Positions 1 to 5,721 of a DNA stretch of 10,758 bases are shown piece by piece. The stretch is taken from positions 1-10,758 of the forward strand of contig JAHHRP010000060.1 in assembly GCA_020025735.1 (NCBI GenBank). The letters are read 5' to 3'. Position numbers and translations under genes: made by a program. Source of the DNA: Evtepia sp. (GTDB lineage Bacteria; Bacillota; Clostridia; Oscillospirales; Oscillospiraceae). The stretch's first letter is position 1. Every line of letters starts with the position of its first letter. The notes under the pieces are model-generated. The model searched no databases. It worked only from the letters and a program-made list of their open reading frames with translations, and was not told where the DNA came from.

Positions 1-43
1 TTCATGTAAACCCCTTTGTGGAGGAATAAGCGTTTTTTCAAAA

Positions 44-79
44 AGCGCGTTGCAGTTGGATAGGCAGCGCGCTCTTTTT
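44..79 (+). terminator. Rho-independent terminator of an upstream + strand gene
   Basis: Bases 44-53 pair with 64-73 (10 bp with one G-U pair, GC-rich) around a 10-base loop, followed by C and five T. This is the usual shape of an intrinsic terminator reading rightwards. The transcript it ends would come from left of the window. The triplets TTC ATG TAA at 1-9 could be the end of that gene, but nothing in the window can prove this. Confidence 0.7.
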
Positions 80-96
80 ATGATAGAGAAAATCGC

Positions 97-140
97 GATA
101 TTTTGTCCACAAAACAGGACTGTTTTGTGGACAAAATATC
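97..140. repeat. 44-base near-perfect palindrome
   Basis: Bases 97-117 are the exact reverse complement of 120-140, leaving only GA at the centre. The arms are AT-rich and contain TTTTGTCCACAAAA and its complement. Neither side is followed by a run of T, so it is not a typical terminator. It could be a cruciform-forming site, a protein-binding palindrome, or a copy of a small palindromic repeat. It sits between the + strand terminator at 44-79 and the end of the crt-hbd operon. Confidence 0.85.
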
Positions 141-245
141 TGGAATTGGAAGGACATGGTGCAAAGAGATCTTTCTTTTCTTATCGTGACAGGACAACAA
201 TGCTGCTTTCGCTCTTTGATAGAGAAAGAAGAAAAGAATATAGAA

Positions 246-287
246 AAAACACGACAGCATCCAGAAATCCAGATGCTGTCGTGTTTT
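246..287 (-). terminator. Terminator of the crt-hbd operon (probably bidirectional)
   Basis: Bases 246-261 and 272-287 form a perfect 16-bp stem with a 10-base loop. On the minus strand the stem ends in a run of T (GTGTTTTTTCT), which makes a strong intrinsic terminator 54 bases after the hbd stop codon. The + strand side also ends in four T, so it may work in both directions. Confidence 0.85.
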
Positions 288-292
288 ATACA

Positions 293-312
293 CCTGCGGA
301 CAAAACCGCAGG
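293..312 (-). other. Small GC-rich hairpin after hbd
   Basis: CCTGCGG at 293-299 pairs with CCGCAGG at 306-312 around a 6-base loop. It lies between the hbd stop codon and the main terminator at 246-287 and has no T-run of its own. It may protect the 3' end of the hbd message; this role is inferred from position only. Confidence 0.5.
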
Positions 313-340
313 GTGATCTTTTGGGTCAATCAGACGGGGA

Positions 341-1189
341 TCAATACTTGTAGAAGCCCTCGCCGGTCTTCTGGCCCAGCAGGCCAGCGCGGACCATCTT
401 CTTCATGGTCAGAGCAGGACGATACTTGGTGTCGCCAGTCTCGGTGAAGATGGTGTCCATGATGGCCAGGCAGATGTCCAGACCAACCAGGTCGGCCAGA
501 GCCAGAGGGCCCATCTTGTGGTTTGCACCATACATCATGGCAGCGTCGATGTCTTCCTTGGAAGCAACGCCGTTCTCCAGCAGGATGATTGCTTCGTTGA
601 TCATGGGGAACAGGAGGCGGTTGACCACGAAACCGGGAGCCTCACCAACCTCGACAGGGTTCTTGCCCAGATCCTTAGCACAGGCATAGACAGCCTGGAA
701 GGTGTCGTCGTTGGTGCGAGCGCCGCGGATGACTTCCACCAGCTTCATTGCAGGAGCGGGGTTGAAGAAGTGCATGCCCAGCACCTTCTCGGGGCGCTTG
801 GTGCCAGCGGCAATGGCGGTGATGGAAATGGAGGAAGTGTTGGAAGCAAGAATGGTCTCGGGCTTGCAGATTTCATCAAGCTCTTTGAAGATGCTCTTCT
901 TGATGTCCAGGACCTCGATGGCGGCCTCAACGACCAAATCGCAATCCTTGGCATCTGCCAGCTCCAGGGTGAAGGAGACACGGGAGAGCATGTCGTTCTT
1001 CTGCTCCTCGGTGATCTTGCCCTTGGTGACCTTCTTCTCCAGATTCTTGGTCAGAACGCCCTGGCCGCGCTGAATGAACTCGTCCTTGATGTCACGGACA
1101 ACGACGGTCTTGCCAGCCTCAACGAACACCTGTGCGATACCCATACCCATGGTACCGGCACCCAGGACCATAACCTTATTGATAGCCAT
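341..1189 (-). CDS. hbd: 3-hydroxybutyryl-CoA dehydrogenase
   Basis: This cytoplasmic enzyme interconverts acetoacetyl-CoA and 3-hydroxybutyryl-CoA with NAD(P)H, the second step of the acetyl-CoA to butyryl-CoA pathway. The 282-residue protein has the usual length of short clostridial Hbd proteins. The N-terminal Rossmann domain shows GAGTMG at 10-15, and Asp33 at the end of the second strand points to NAD rather than NADP. NTSS at 117-120, the catalytic His140 in GMHFFNP, Glu152 and Asn190 in PGFVVNR are all present. The C-terminal domain ends in the family motif KTGEGFY. The ATG start has TCCTCCT on the + strand (AGGAGGA, 1198-1204) 8 bases upstream. It is the second gene of a pair with crt, 92 bases downstream of it, and is followed by a strong terminator. 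Thiolase, Bcd and EtfAB genes are not adjacent. Identification is firm. Confidence 0.97.
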   Translation of the reverse strand: MAINKVMVLGAGTMGMGIAQVFVEAGKTVVVRDIKDEFIQRGQGVLTKNLEKKVTKGKITEEQKNDMLSRVSFTLELADAKDCDLVVEAAIEVLDIKKSIFKELDEICKPETILASNTSSISITAIAAGTKRPEKVLGMHFFNPAPAMKLVEVIRGARTNDDTFQAVYACAKDLGKNPVEVGEAPGFVVNRLLFPMINEAIILLENGVASKEDIDAAMMYGANHKMGPLALADLVGLDICLAIMDTIFTETGDTKYRPALTMKKMVRAGLLGQKTGEGFYKY

Positions 1190-1281
1190 TGTATGAATCC
1201 TCCTACTAGTTATATGAAAATTTTTGAAAACAAAGGGAAATGCGCCTTACCGGGTCAGACCCGTGGCTTGGGAGGGAACCA

Positions 1282-2058
1282 TCAGCGGTTCTTGAAGCCC
1301 TCCAGCTTTTTCTTCTCGACGAAAGCCTTCATGGCGTCTTTCTGGTCTTCGGTGCCGAAGCAGGTGCCGAAAGCCAGTGCCTCATAGGTGGCAGCAGTAG
1401 CCATGTCGCACTCCAGACCAAAGCGGACAGCCTGCTTGGCGGCGCGGACAGCGACCTGTGCCTTGGAAGCGATCTTGTTGGCCAGTTCCATGGCAGTGTC
1501 CATGAGAGCATCAGCGGGGACAACCTTGCTGACCAGACCGATTTCCAGTGCTTGCTGGGCGTTGATGGTGTCAGCGGTAAGGATCAGTTCCATTGCGTGT
1601 GCGGTGCCGCAGATCCGGGGCATACGCTGGGTGCCGCCGAAGCCGGGGGTGATGCCCAGGCCAACCTCAGGCTGACCGAACTTAGCCTTCTCGGAGGCGA
1701 TGCGGATATCACAGGCCATGGACAACTCGCAGCCGCCGCCCAGTGCAAAGCCATTGATGGCAGCGATGGTGGGCTTTTCCATTCTCTCCAGACGGAGCAT
1801 GGCCTGGTTGCCCAGATCGCCGAACTGCTTACCGGCGGCCACGTTCATGGAAGCCATTTCGCTGATGTCAGCGCCAGCAACGAAGGAACGGCCTGCACCA
1901 GTGACGACGATAACATAGATGTCATCATTCTTCTCCACGACGTCGAAAGCCTTGAGCAGGTCAGCAAAGACCTCGCTGCTCAGGGCGTTGAGGGTTTCGG
2001 GGCGGTTCATGGTGACGATACCAACATGACCCTGCTGGGTTACCTCTACAAATGCCAT
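1282..2058 (-). CDS. crt: Crotonase / 3-hydroxybutyryl-CoA dehydratase (enoyl-CoA hydratase family)
   Basis: This cytoplasmic enzyme dehydrates 3-hydroxybutyryl-CoA to crotonyl-CoA, the step after Hbd in butyrate formation. The 258-residue protein fits the crotonase fold family. NRPETLNAL at 18-26 and the oxyanion-hole segments AGADIS (61-66) and GGGCEL (107-112) are clear. The two catalytic glutamates of hydratases are present: Glu111 in GGGCEL and Glu131 in GQPEVGLG. The frame stays open for 33 more codons upstream, but the ATG at 2058 is the start: AGGAGGA (2067-2073) lies 8 bases before it, and the extension would run into the leader and promoter. It is the first gene of a crt-hbd operon driven by the promoter at 2124-2152. 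A general enoyl-CoA hydratase role cannot be excluded from sequence alone, but the hbd neighbour supports Crt. Confidence 0.95.
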   Translation of the reverse strand: MAFVEVTQQGHVGIVTMNRPETLNALSSEVFADLLKAFDVVEKNDDIYVIVVTGAGRSFVAGADISEMASMNVAAGKQFGDLGNQAMLRLERMEKPTIAAINGFALGGGCELSMACDIRIASEKAKFGQPEVGLGITPGFGGTQRMPRICGTAHAMELILTADTINAQQALEIGLVSKVVPADALMDTAMELANKIASKAQVAVRAAKQAVRFGLECDMATAATYEALAFGTCFGTEDQKDAMKAFVEKKKLEGFKNR

Positions 2059-2083
2059 AGGGAATTTCCTCCTAACATTGGTC

Positions 2084-2107
2084 ATACAGGGCAGGATACC
2101 CCTGTAT
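2084..2107. promoter_or_regulatory. Palindrome in the crt leader, candidate operator or 5' UTR hairpin
   Basis: ATACAGGG (2084-2091) and CCCTGTAT (2100-2107) form a perfect 8-bp inverted repeat with an 8-base spacer. It lies between the inferred transcription start (about 2117) and the crt ribosome binding site (2067-2073). It does not match the Rex consensus TTGTTAAnnnnTTAACAA. It could be a repressor site or a stabilising hairpin in the mRNA leader. Confidence 0.45.
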
Positions 2108-2123
2108 ATAATACTTCTGAAAT

Positions 2124-2152
2124 AGTATACTGCATTTTCTCTCATGGGACAA
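2124..2152 (-). promoter_or_regulatory. Sigma-A type promoter of crt-hbd
   Basis: On the minus strand TTGTCC (2147-2152) and TATACT (2124-2129) are separated by exactly 17 bases. The -10 box differs from TATAAT at one position. It lies about 66 bases upstream of the crt ATG, giving a leader of roughly 60 bases that contains the palindrome at 2084-2107. Confidence 0.75.
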
Positions 2153-2228
2153 GGCAAACCTTTTCGCTGATTTACCGAAAAAAAGCGCAGAAAAAGCCTT
2201 ATTTCTGTTGAATTGCCAAGGTCTGATG

Positions 2229-2292
2229 TTTGGTTGTCCTTTGTGGGGAAGTCTCTTTTTTGCAGGAGGGTAGAAAAGGACTTTCAACCAAA
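2229..2292 (+). other. Possible long stem-loop in the leader of the flippase gene
   Basis: TTTGGTTGTCCTTT at 2229-2242 can pair with AAAGGA (2275-2280) and CAACCAAA (2285-2292), giving 14 bp interrupted by a 4-base bulge (CTTT). The loop is 32 bases long. It lies just ahead of the start region of the flippase gene. No clear promoter was found upstream of it, so whether it is transcribed is unknown. Confidence 0.35.
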
Positions 2293-2350
2293 AGGGGGGA
2301 ACATGAACGAGAACTGGGGCGCATAGAGTATGGCAAGAGGAGGTGAGCGG

Positions 2351-3850
2351 GTGCGAAGTGTGGTGGTGCTGACTCTGACGGGGGTTTTGTCTCAGTTGGT
2401 GGCGTTTGTCTATCGGGTCTGTCTGACCCGCCTGGCCGGGGCAGAGATCTTGGGATTGTATCAGCTGATCCTGCCGGTGTATTCGGTGCTGTTGTCCCTG
2501 ACCTCGGTGGGGCTGACCACAGCAGTCTCCAATCTTTCGGCCTGGTATCAGGCTCTGGGGAATCGGCGGGCAGTGTATCAGGTGCGCGGGCAGGCGGTAG
2601 GGCTGTTTTTCTTGCTGGCCCTGCTGCCTTGCGTTTTGTTGGGGATCTTTTCTGATGGAGCCTCTGTGTATCTTTTGGGGGATGCCCGAACCAGATTGGG
2701 GCTGCTTTTGCTCATCCCCTGTCTGCTGCTTACAGGAACGGAGAATATCCATAAGCATTATTTTTATGGGGTGGGCAAGGTCTGCCCTGCGGCCCTGACA
2801 GAACTGGCAGAACAGATCCTCCGGGCAGTGCTGGTGTTGGCTCTGGTGTGGAGACTGGCACCCAAGACGGCCGAAGGAACGGTAGGAGCAATCGTGTTGG
2901 GGATGGCCCTGACAGAAATCGCGTCTGCTCTGACACAGCTGGTGATGTTCCGGCGGGCATTGGGTCCAGCAGACAGACTGCCTGGGCAGGCGCCTTCCTC
3001 CCGAGAACTGCGGCGGAAGGTTAGACGGATTGCACTGCCTTTGGGATTGGCGGCGCTGTTGGGAAATCTGCTCTCCTCAGCGAATGCCGTTCTCATTCCC
3101 CGGCTGCTGGTCCAAGGGGGCATGGATCAAAGTGAGGCGGTATCGGCTTATGGCGTGACCTTTGGAATGACCTTGCCGATGCTCCTGGTGCCAACAGCAT
3201 TCCTCAGTGCGTTGGGACTGGTCCTCTCCCCCAAGCTTTCCCAGGCCAGTGCATTGGGGCAAAGGAAAGTGATCCGGCACCAGGTTCGCCAGGCAGTTGG
3301 GGTGGCCAACCGGATTCTCATTCCTGCTCTGGCGCTGCTGGCGGTGTTGGGATCGGCCATTGGCCGGAGCCTGTATGAGGACCCGCGGGCGGGAGAAGAT
3401 CTGCCGCTGCTGGCTTTGGGGGTGTTGTTCAGCTGCTGGCAGAGTTTGTTTGCCTGTGTGCTCAGTGGGATCGGCCGGCAGGATACCGCAGCAGCGGTGA
3501 CGCTGGTGGAAGATGGCTTGCAGCTTATCTTAACCTGTCTGACGGTGAGTCAATTTGGGATGACAGGGTATGCTGGTGCTTTTGCGGTGTCTGGGCTGGT
3601 GGGGGCTGTGTTGAGCTGGCGAGCAGTTTCTCAGGCCATTGGATTGACGCTGCCTGTCTTTGACTGGTTTACTGCGCCCACGCTGGCTGCGTGTCTGGCG
3701 ACCTCCTGCGGGGAACTGATGGAGACCGTCCTGTGCCGGGCGACACTGTCCCCCCTTTCCTCTGCGGTTGGAGGATTGCTTTTTGGATTGCTGCTCTATC
3801 TGTCTGCTTTGCAGGCGATGGGGGTCTCGATGACGCATCGGAGAGAGTAG
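2351..3850 (+). CDS. SpoVB/MurJ-type polysaccharide (lipid-linked) flippase, MOP superfamily
   Basis: This is a very hydrophobic protein of about 499 residues, close to the length of SpoVB (about 520). It has 12 to 14 likely membrane segments spread along its whole length, for example around residues 4-23, 36-60, 83-101, 117-134, 157-170, 177-200, 227-250, 270-293, 321-338, 353-375 and 473-492. The opening (VLTLTGVLSQLVAFVYRVCLTRLAG) and the LYQLILPVYSVLLSLTSVGLTTAVS segment are typical of the polysaccharide biosynthesis/SpoVB branch. Such proteins move lipid-linked saccharide precursors across the cytoplasmic membrane; in spore formers SpoVB acts in cortex peptidoglycan synthesis. I chose the GTG at 2351 because AGGAGG (2338-2343) lies 7 bases before it. 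An in-frame ATG at 2330 would add 7 residues but has only a weak ribosome binding site. Family assignment is firm; the exact substrate and whether it is SpoVB itself are not. Confidence 0.88.
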   Translation: MRSVVVLTLTGVLSQLVAFVYRVCLTRLAGAEILGLYQLILPVYSVLLSLTSVGLTTAVSNLSAWYQALGNRRAVYQVRGQAVGLFFLLALLPCVLLGIFSDGASVYLLGDARTRLGLLLLIPCLLLTGTENIHKHYFYGVGKVCPAALTELAEQILRAVLVLALVWRLAPKTAEGTVGAIVLGMALTEIASALTQLVMFRRALGPADRLPGQAPSSRELRRKVRRIALPLGLAALLGNLLSSANAVLIPRLLVQGGMDQSEAVSAYGVTFGMTLPMLLVPTAFLSALGLVLSPKLSQASALGQRKVIRHQVRQAVGVANRILIPALALLAVLGSAIGRSLYEDPRAGEDLPLLALGVLFSCWQSLFACVLSGIGRQDTAAAVTLVEDGLQLILTCLTVSQFGMTGYAGAFAVSGLVGAVLSWRAVSQAIGLTLPVFDWFTAPTLAACLATSCGELMETVLCRATLSPLSSAVGGLLFGLLLYLSALQAMGVSMTHRRE

Positions 3851-3868
3851 AAAGTACGGCCGCGCCTC

Positions 3869-3897
3869 TTGCGCCAGAGTGGGAAATCCGATACAAT
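3869..3897 (+). promoter_or_regulatory. Sigma-A type promoter of tadA
   Basis: TTGCGC (3869-3874) and TACAAT (3892-3897) are 17 bases apart, in the gap between the flippase stop codon (3850) and tadA. The predicted start near 3904 leaves a leader of about 28 bases. tadA can therefore be transcribed on its own as well as by read-through. Confidence 0.6.
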
Positions 3898-3931
3898 AGG
3901 CAGCGAAACTGATCGCAGGAGGAAGTGTCCT

Positions 3932-4408
3932 ATGTGTCACGAAACGTATATGCGCCAGGCCCTTGCCCTAGCCAAGGAGGCTGCCGCAGCCGGAGAAGTT
4001 CCCGTAGGCTGTGTTATTGTGGCGCAGGATGGTGAGATTATCGGCCGTGGTCGGAATCGCCGGGAGGAGGATCGAAATCCGCTGGCCCATGCAGAGCTTG
4101 CAGCCATTGAGGATGCCTGTCGCCGCTGGGGTGATTGGCGGTTAAAAGGTTCCCGGCTGTATGTAACCTTAGAGCCATGTCCCATGTGTGCTGGCGGCAT
4201 CATTTCCGCTCGCATTCCAGAGATTTATTACGGTGCCAAGGATGCAGGATTTGGGGCTTGCGGGTCCATTCTGAACCTGTTTGAGGAGGAGTTCCGTCAT
4301 CATCCCAAAATCGTTGGGCATATTCTGGAGGAGGAATGTGCCCAATTACTACAAGATTTTTTTTCTCGGGTAAGGAAGAAAAGACCTGAAAACTTAAAGG
4401 TTTTGTAA
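3932..4408 (+). CDS. tadA: tRNA-specific adenosine deaminase TadA
   Basis: This enzyme deaminates A34 to inosine in the anticodon of tRNA-Arg(ACG), so that one tRNA reads CGU, CGC and CGA. It is a 158-residue cytidine/deoxycytidylate deaminase-fold protein, the usual TadA size. VPVGCVIV (23-30) leads into the zinc site: His53 with catalytic Glu55 in HAE, and Cys83 and Cys86 in PCPMC. The GAKDAGFGACGS stretch (101-112) is the TadA-type segment after the zinc site. The ATG at 3932 is preferred over an upstream in-frame ATG at 3869: AGGAGG (3917-3922) is 9 bases before it, the protein then begins MCHETYMRQAL like other TadA proteins, and the 3869 start would lie inside the promoter. It follows the flippase gene by 81 bases and ends in a terminator at 4499-4534. 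In many Firmicutes the SRP RNA gene and dnaX follow tadA; they do not here. Confidence 0.95.
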   Translation: MCHETYMRQALALAKEAAAAGEVPVGCVIVAQDGEIIGRGRNRREEDRNPLAHAELAAIEDACRRWGDWRLKGSRLYVTLEPCPMCAGGIISARIPEIYYGAKDAGFGACGSILNLFEEEFRHHPKIVGHILEEECAQLLQDFFSRVRKKRPENLKVL

Positions 4409-4498
4409 CAATTGTAGTCTTTTTTTGTAACATGTCTTTGGTAAGATAATCTTGCAAGAGTCAAGAAAGCTTCTTTTCATTTTTAACCTTCTGGAGAG

Positions 4499-4534
4499 CA
4501 GGATTTGCGAGTGGTTTATGCAAATCCTGTTTTT
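4499..4534 (+). terminator. Terminator of tadA
   Basis: CAGGATTTGC (4499-4508) pairs perfectly with GCAAATCCTG (4520-4529) around an 11-base loop, followed by five T. It ends + strand transcription about 90 bases after the tadA stop codon. The 90-base stretch before it holds no recognisable gene. Confidence 0.85.
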
Positions 4535-4560
4535 CTATTTTTTTGTTGTTTCCAATGAGG

Positions 4561-4594
4561 AAAAAATATCTGGGGGAGAACAAGAATCTCCCCC
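4561..4594 (-). terminator. Distal terminator of the transporter operon
   Basis: GGGGGAGA (4572-4579) and TCTCCCCC (4587-4594) form an 8-bp GC-rich stem with a 7-base loop. On the minus strand it is followed by AGATATTTTTT, a T-rich run, so it would stop leftward transcription that passes the hairpin at 4641-4695. There is no T-run on the + side. Confidence 0.55.
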
Positions 4595-4640
4595 TGTGAA
4601 ATACAGGAAAATAGATTAAATTGTGATGATGTGGCCATAG

Positions 4641-4695
4641 AAAATCCCCCTAAAGTAGATCCTGGAAAACCCCAAATCTACTTTAGGGGGATTTT
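4641..4695 (-). terminator. Long perfect hairpin at the end of the transporter operon, probable bidirectional terminator
   Basis: Bases 4641-4660 and 4676-4695 are an exact 20-bp inverted repeat with a 15-base loop, beginning with AAAA and ending with TTTT. It lies 36 bases beyond the last permease stop codon. The four T at the end of each strand allow termination in either direction between the convergent tadA and transporter transcripts. The stem is longer than most terminators, so it may instead be a copy of a dispersed palindromic repeat. Confidence 0.7.
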
Positions 4696-4731
4696 GTCAA
4701 AGCCGATCGGCATTTTTATGATTGGAGGATG

Positions 4732-5721
4732 TTATCGTTCTTCCCGGAAGTAGCTCAGACCCAAACTTTCCGGGGGCTGATTGCTCCGGCTGTGTTTGAG
4801 GCTGACCACCACCAACACCACAGCAGTAACGATATAGGGTACGATGTCATAAATGGAGGCGGGGATGAAGGAAATGGGATAGTAGTAGCGCATACAGGCC
4901 AACCCACCGAAGATGAGGGAACACCACAAAGCCCGCTTGGGATTCCAAACGGCAAAAATAACCAGGGCCACTGCCAGCCAGCCATAGCCGTTGACGCAGT
5001 TGTAGACCCAGGCACCACCAACACCGGCAGCAGCATTCATCGACAGATACAGGCCGCCAAGCCCTGTCATAGCACCACCGACACAGGTAGCCAGATACTT
5101 GTATAAGGTGACGTTGATCCCTGCGGCATCTGCGGTAGCTGGACTCTCCCCTACTGCCCGCAGATTCAGACCTGTTCGGGTGTGACCCAAGAAGTAGGCC
5201 AGCAGCAGAGCCAGGATCACAGCCAGATAGACCATGAAATTGTGGGAGAAGAAGAGCTTGCCCACCACAGGGAGGTTTGCCAAGGATTCTGGGAAGATGG
5301 GATTGTTAAAGATACCCTTCACGCCTGTGCTAACAGAGAGGAATCCAGAGGGATCGCTGTTGCCTACGGCTTCCCCAAAGTAGTTGGCAAAGCCAGTGCC
5401 AAACATGGTCAGGGCAAGTCCTGTGACGTTTTGGTTCGCCCGGAGGGTGATGGTGAGGACGGAGAAGATCAAAGCGCCCAATCCCGCGCACAGCAAGGCG
5501 CACAGCAGGGCGATGACCAGAGCGAGATAAGGATTGGTCCCACCGGCCTTTTCGTAGTAGTAAGGGCCTAAAATGCCAGCGATGGCACCCATGAACATCA
5601 TGCCCTCTACGCCCAGGTTCAAGTTGCCGGATTTTTCGGTGAGGGTTTCTCCCAAGACGCCAAAAAGGAGCGGGGTCGCGGCAAGGATGCCGGCGGTGAG
5701 GAAGTTAATAAGGTTATCCAA
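4732..5721 (-). CDS. BMP-type nucleoside ABC transporter, permease subunit 2
   Basis: This is an inner-membrane permease of the BPD_transp_2 family, one half of the membrane channel of the importer whose other parts lie upstream. The 329-residue protein has about 8 to 10 hydrophobic segments. It shows the family motif NLGVEGMMFMGA near the N terminus and the cytoplasmic ATPase-contact loop AVGESPATADAAGIN in the middle. The start is a TTG at 5721 preceded by AAAAAGGAGG (5731-5740, 9-base spacing). The frame continues 50 codons further upstream, but that part is an antisense-like reading of the preceding permease gene in another frame and is not membrane-permease sequence. The TTG overlaps the end of permease 1 by 8 bases, so translation is probably coupled. 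Corresponds in type to B. subtilis NupQ; the substrate is inferred. Confidence 0.93.
   Translation of the reverse strand: MDNLINFLTAGILAATPLLFGVLGETLTEKSGNLNLGVEGMMFMGAIAGILGPYYYEKAGGTNPYLALVIALLCALLCAGLGALIFSVLTITLRANQNVTGLALTMFGTGFANYFGEAVGNSDPSGFLSVSTGVKGIFNNPIFPESLANLPVVGKLFFSHNFMVYLAVILALLLAYFLGHTRTGLNLRAVGESPATADAAGINVTLYKYLATCVGGAMTGLGGLYLSMNAAAGVGGAWVYNCVNGYGWLAVALVIFAVWNPKRALWCSLIFGGLACMRYYYPISFIPASIYDIVPYIVTAVVLVVVSLKHSRSNQPPESLGLSYFREER

Noticed and set aside
103..134. DnaA boxes / replication origin at the palindrome
   Set aside because: Both copies deviate from TTATCCACA at the third base, there are only two, and no dnaA, dnaN or AT-rich unwinding region is near.
518..1387. 289-residue open frame on the + strand
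   Set aside because: It is antisense to hbd, low-complexity, with no recognisable domain; hbd on the other strand is certain.
2059..2157. 33-residue N-terminal extension of Crt
   Set aside because: Covers the leader palindrome and the -10 box; the ATG at 2058 has an ideal ribosome binding site and matches the family start.
1240..2211. 323-residue open frame on the + strand
   Set aside because: Antisense shadow of crt; it also runs through the crt promoter and leader.
2072..2758. 228-residue open frame on the minus strand
   Set aside because: Overlaps the crt promoter and the start of the flippase gene; Gln/His/Pro-rich and without a domain.
4409..4498. SRP RNA gene after tadA, as in other Firmicutes
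   Set aside because: The SRP Alu/S-domain signature (GGAAGCAGC-like) is absent, and dnaX does not follow.
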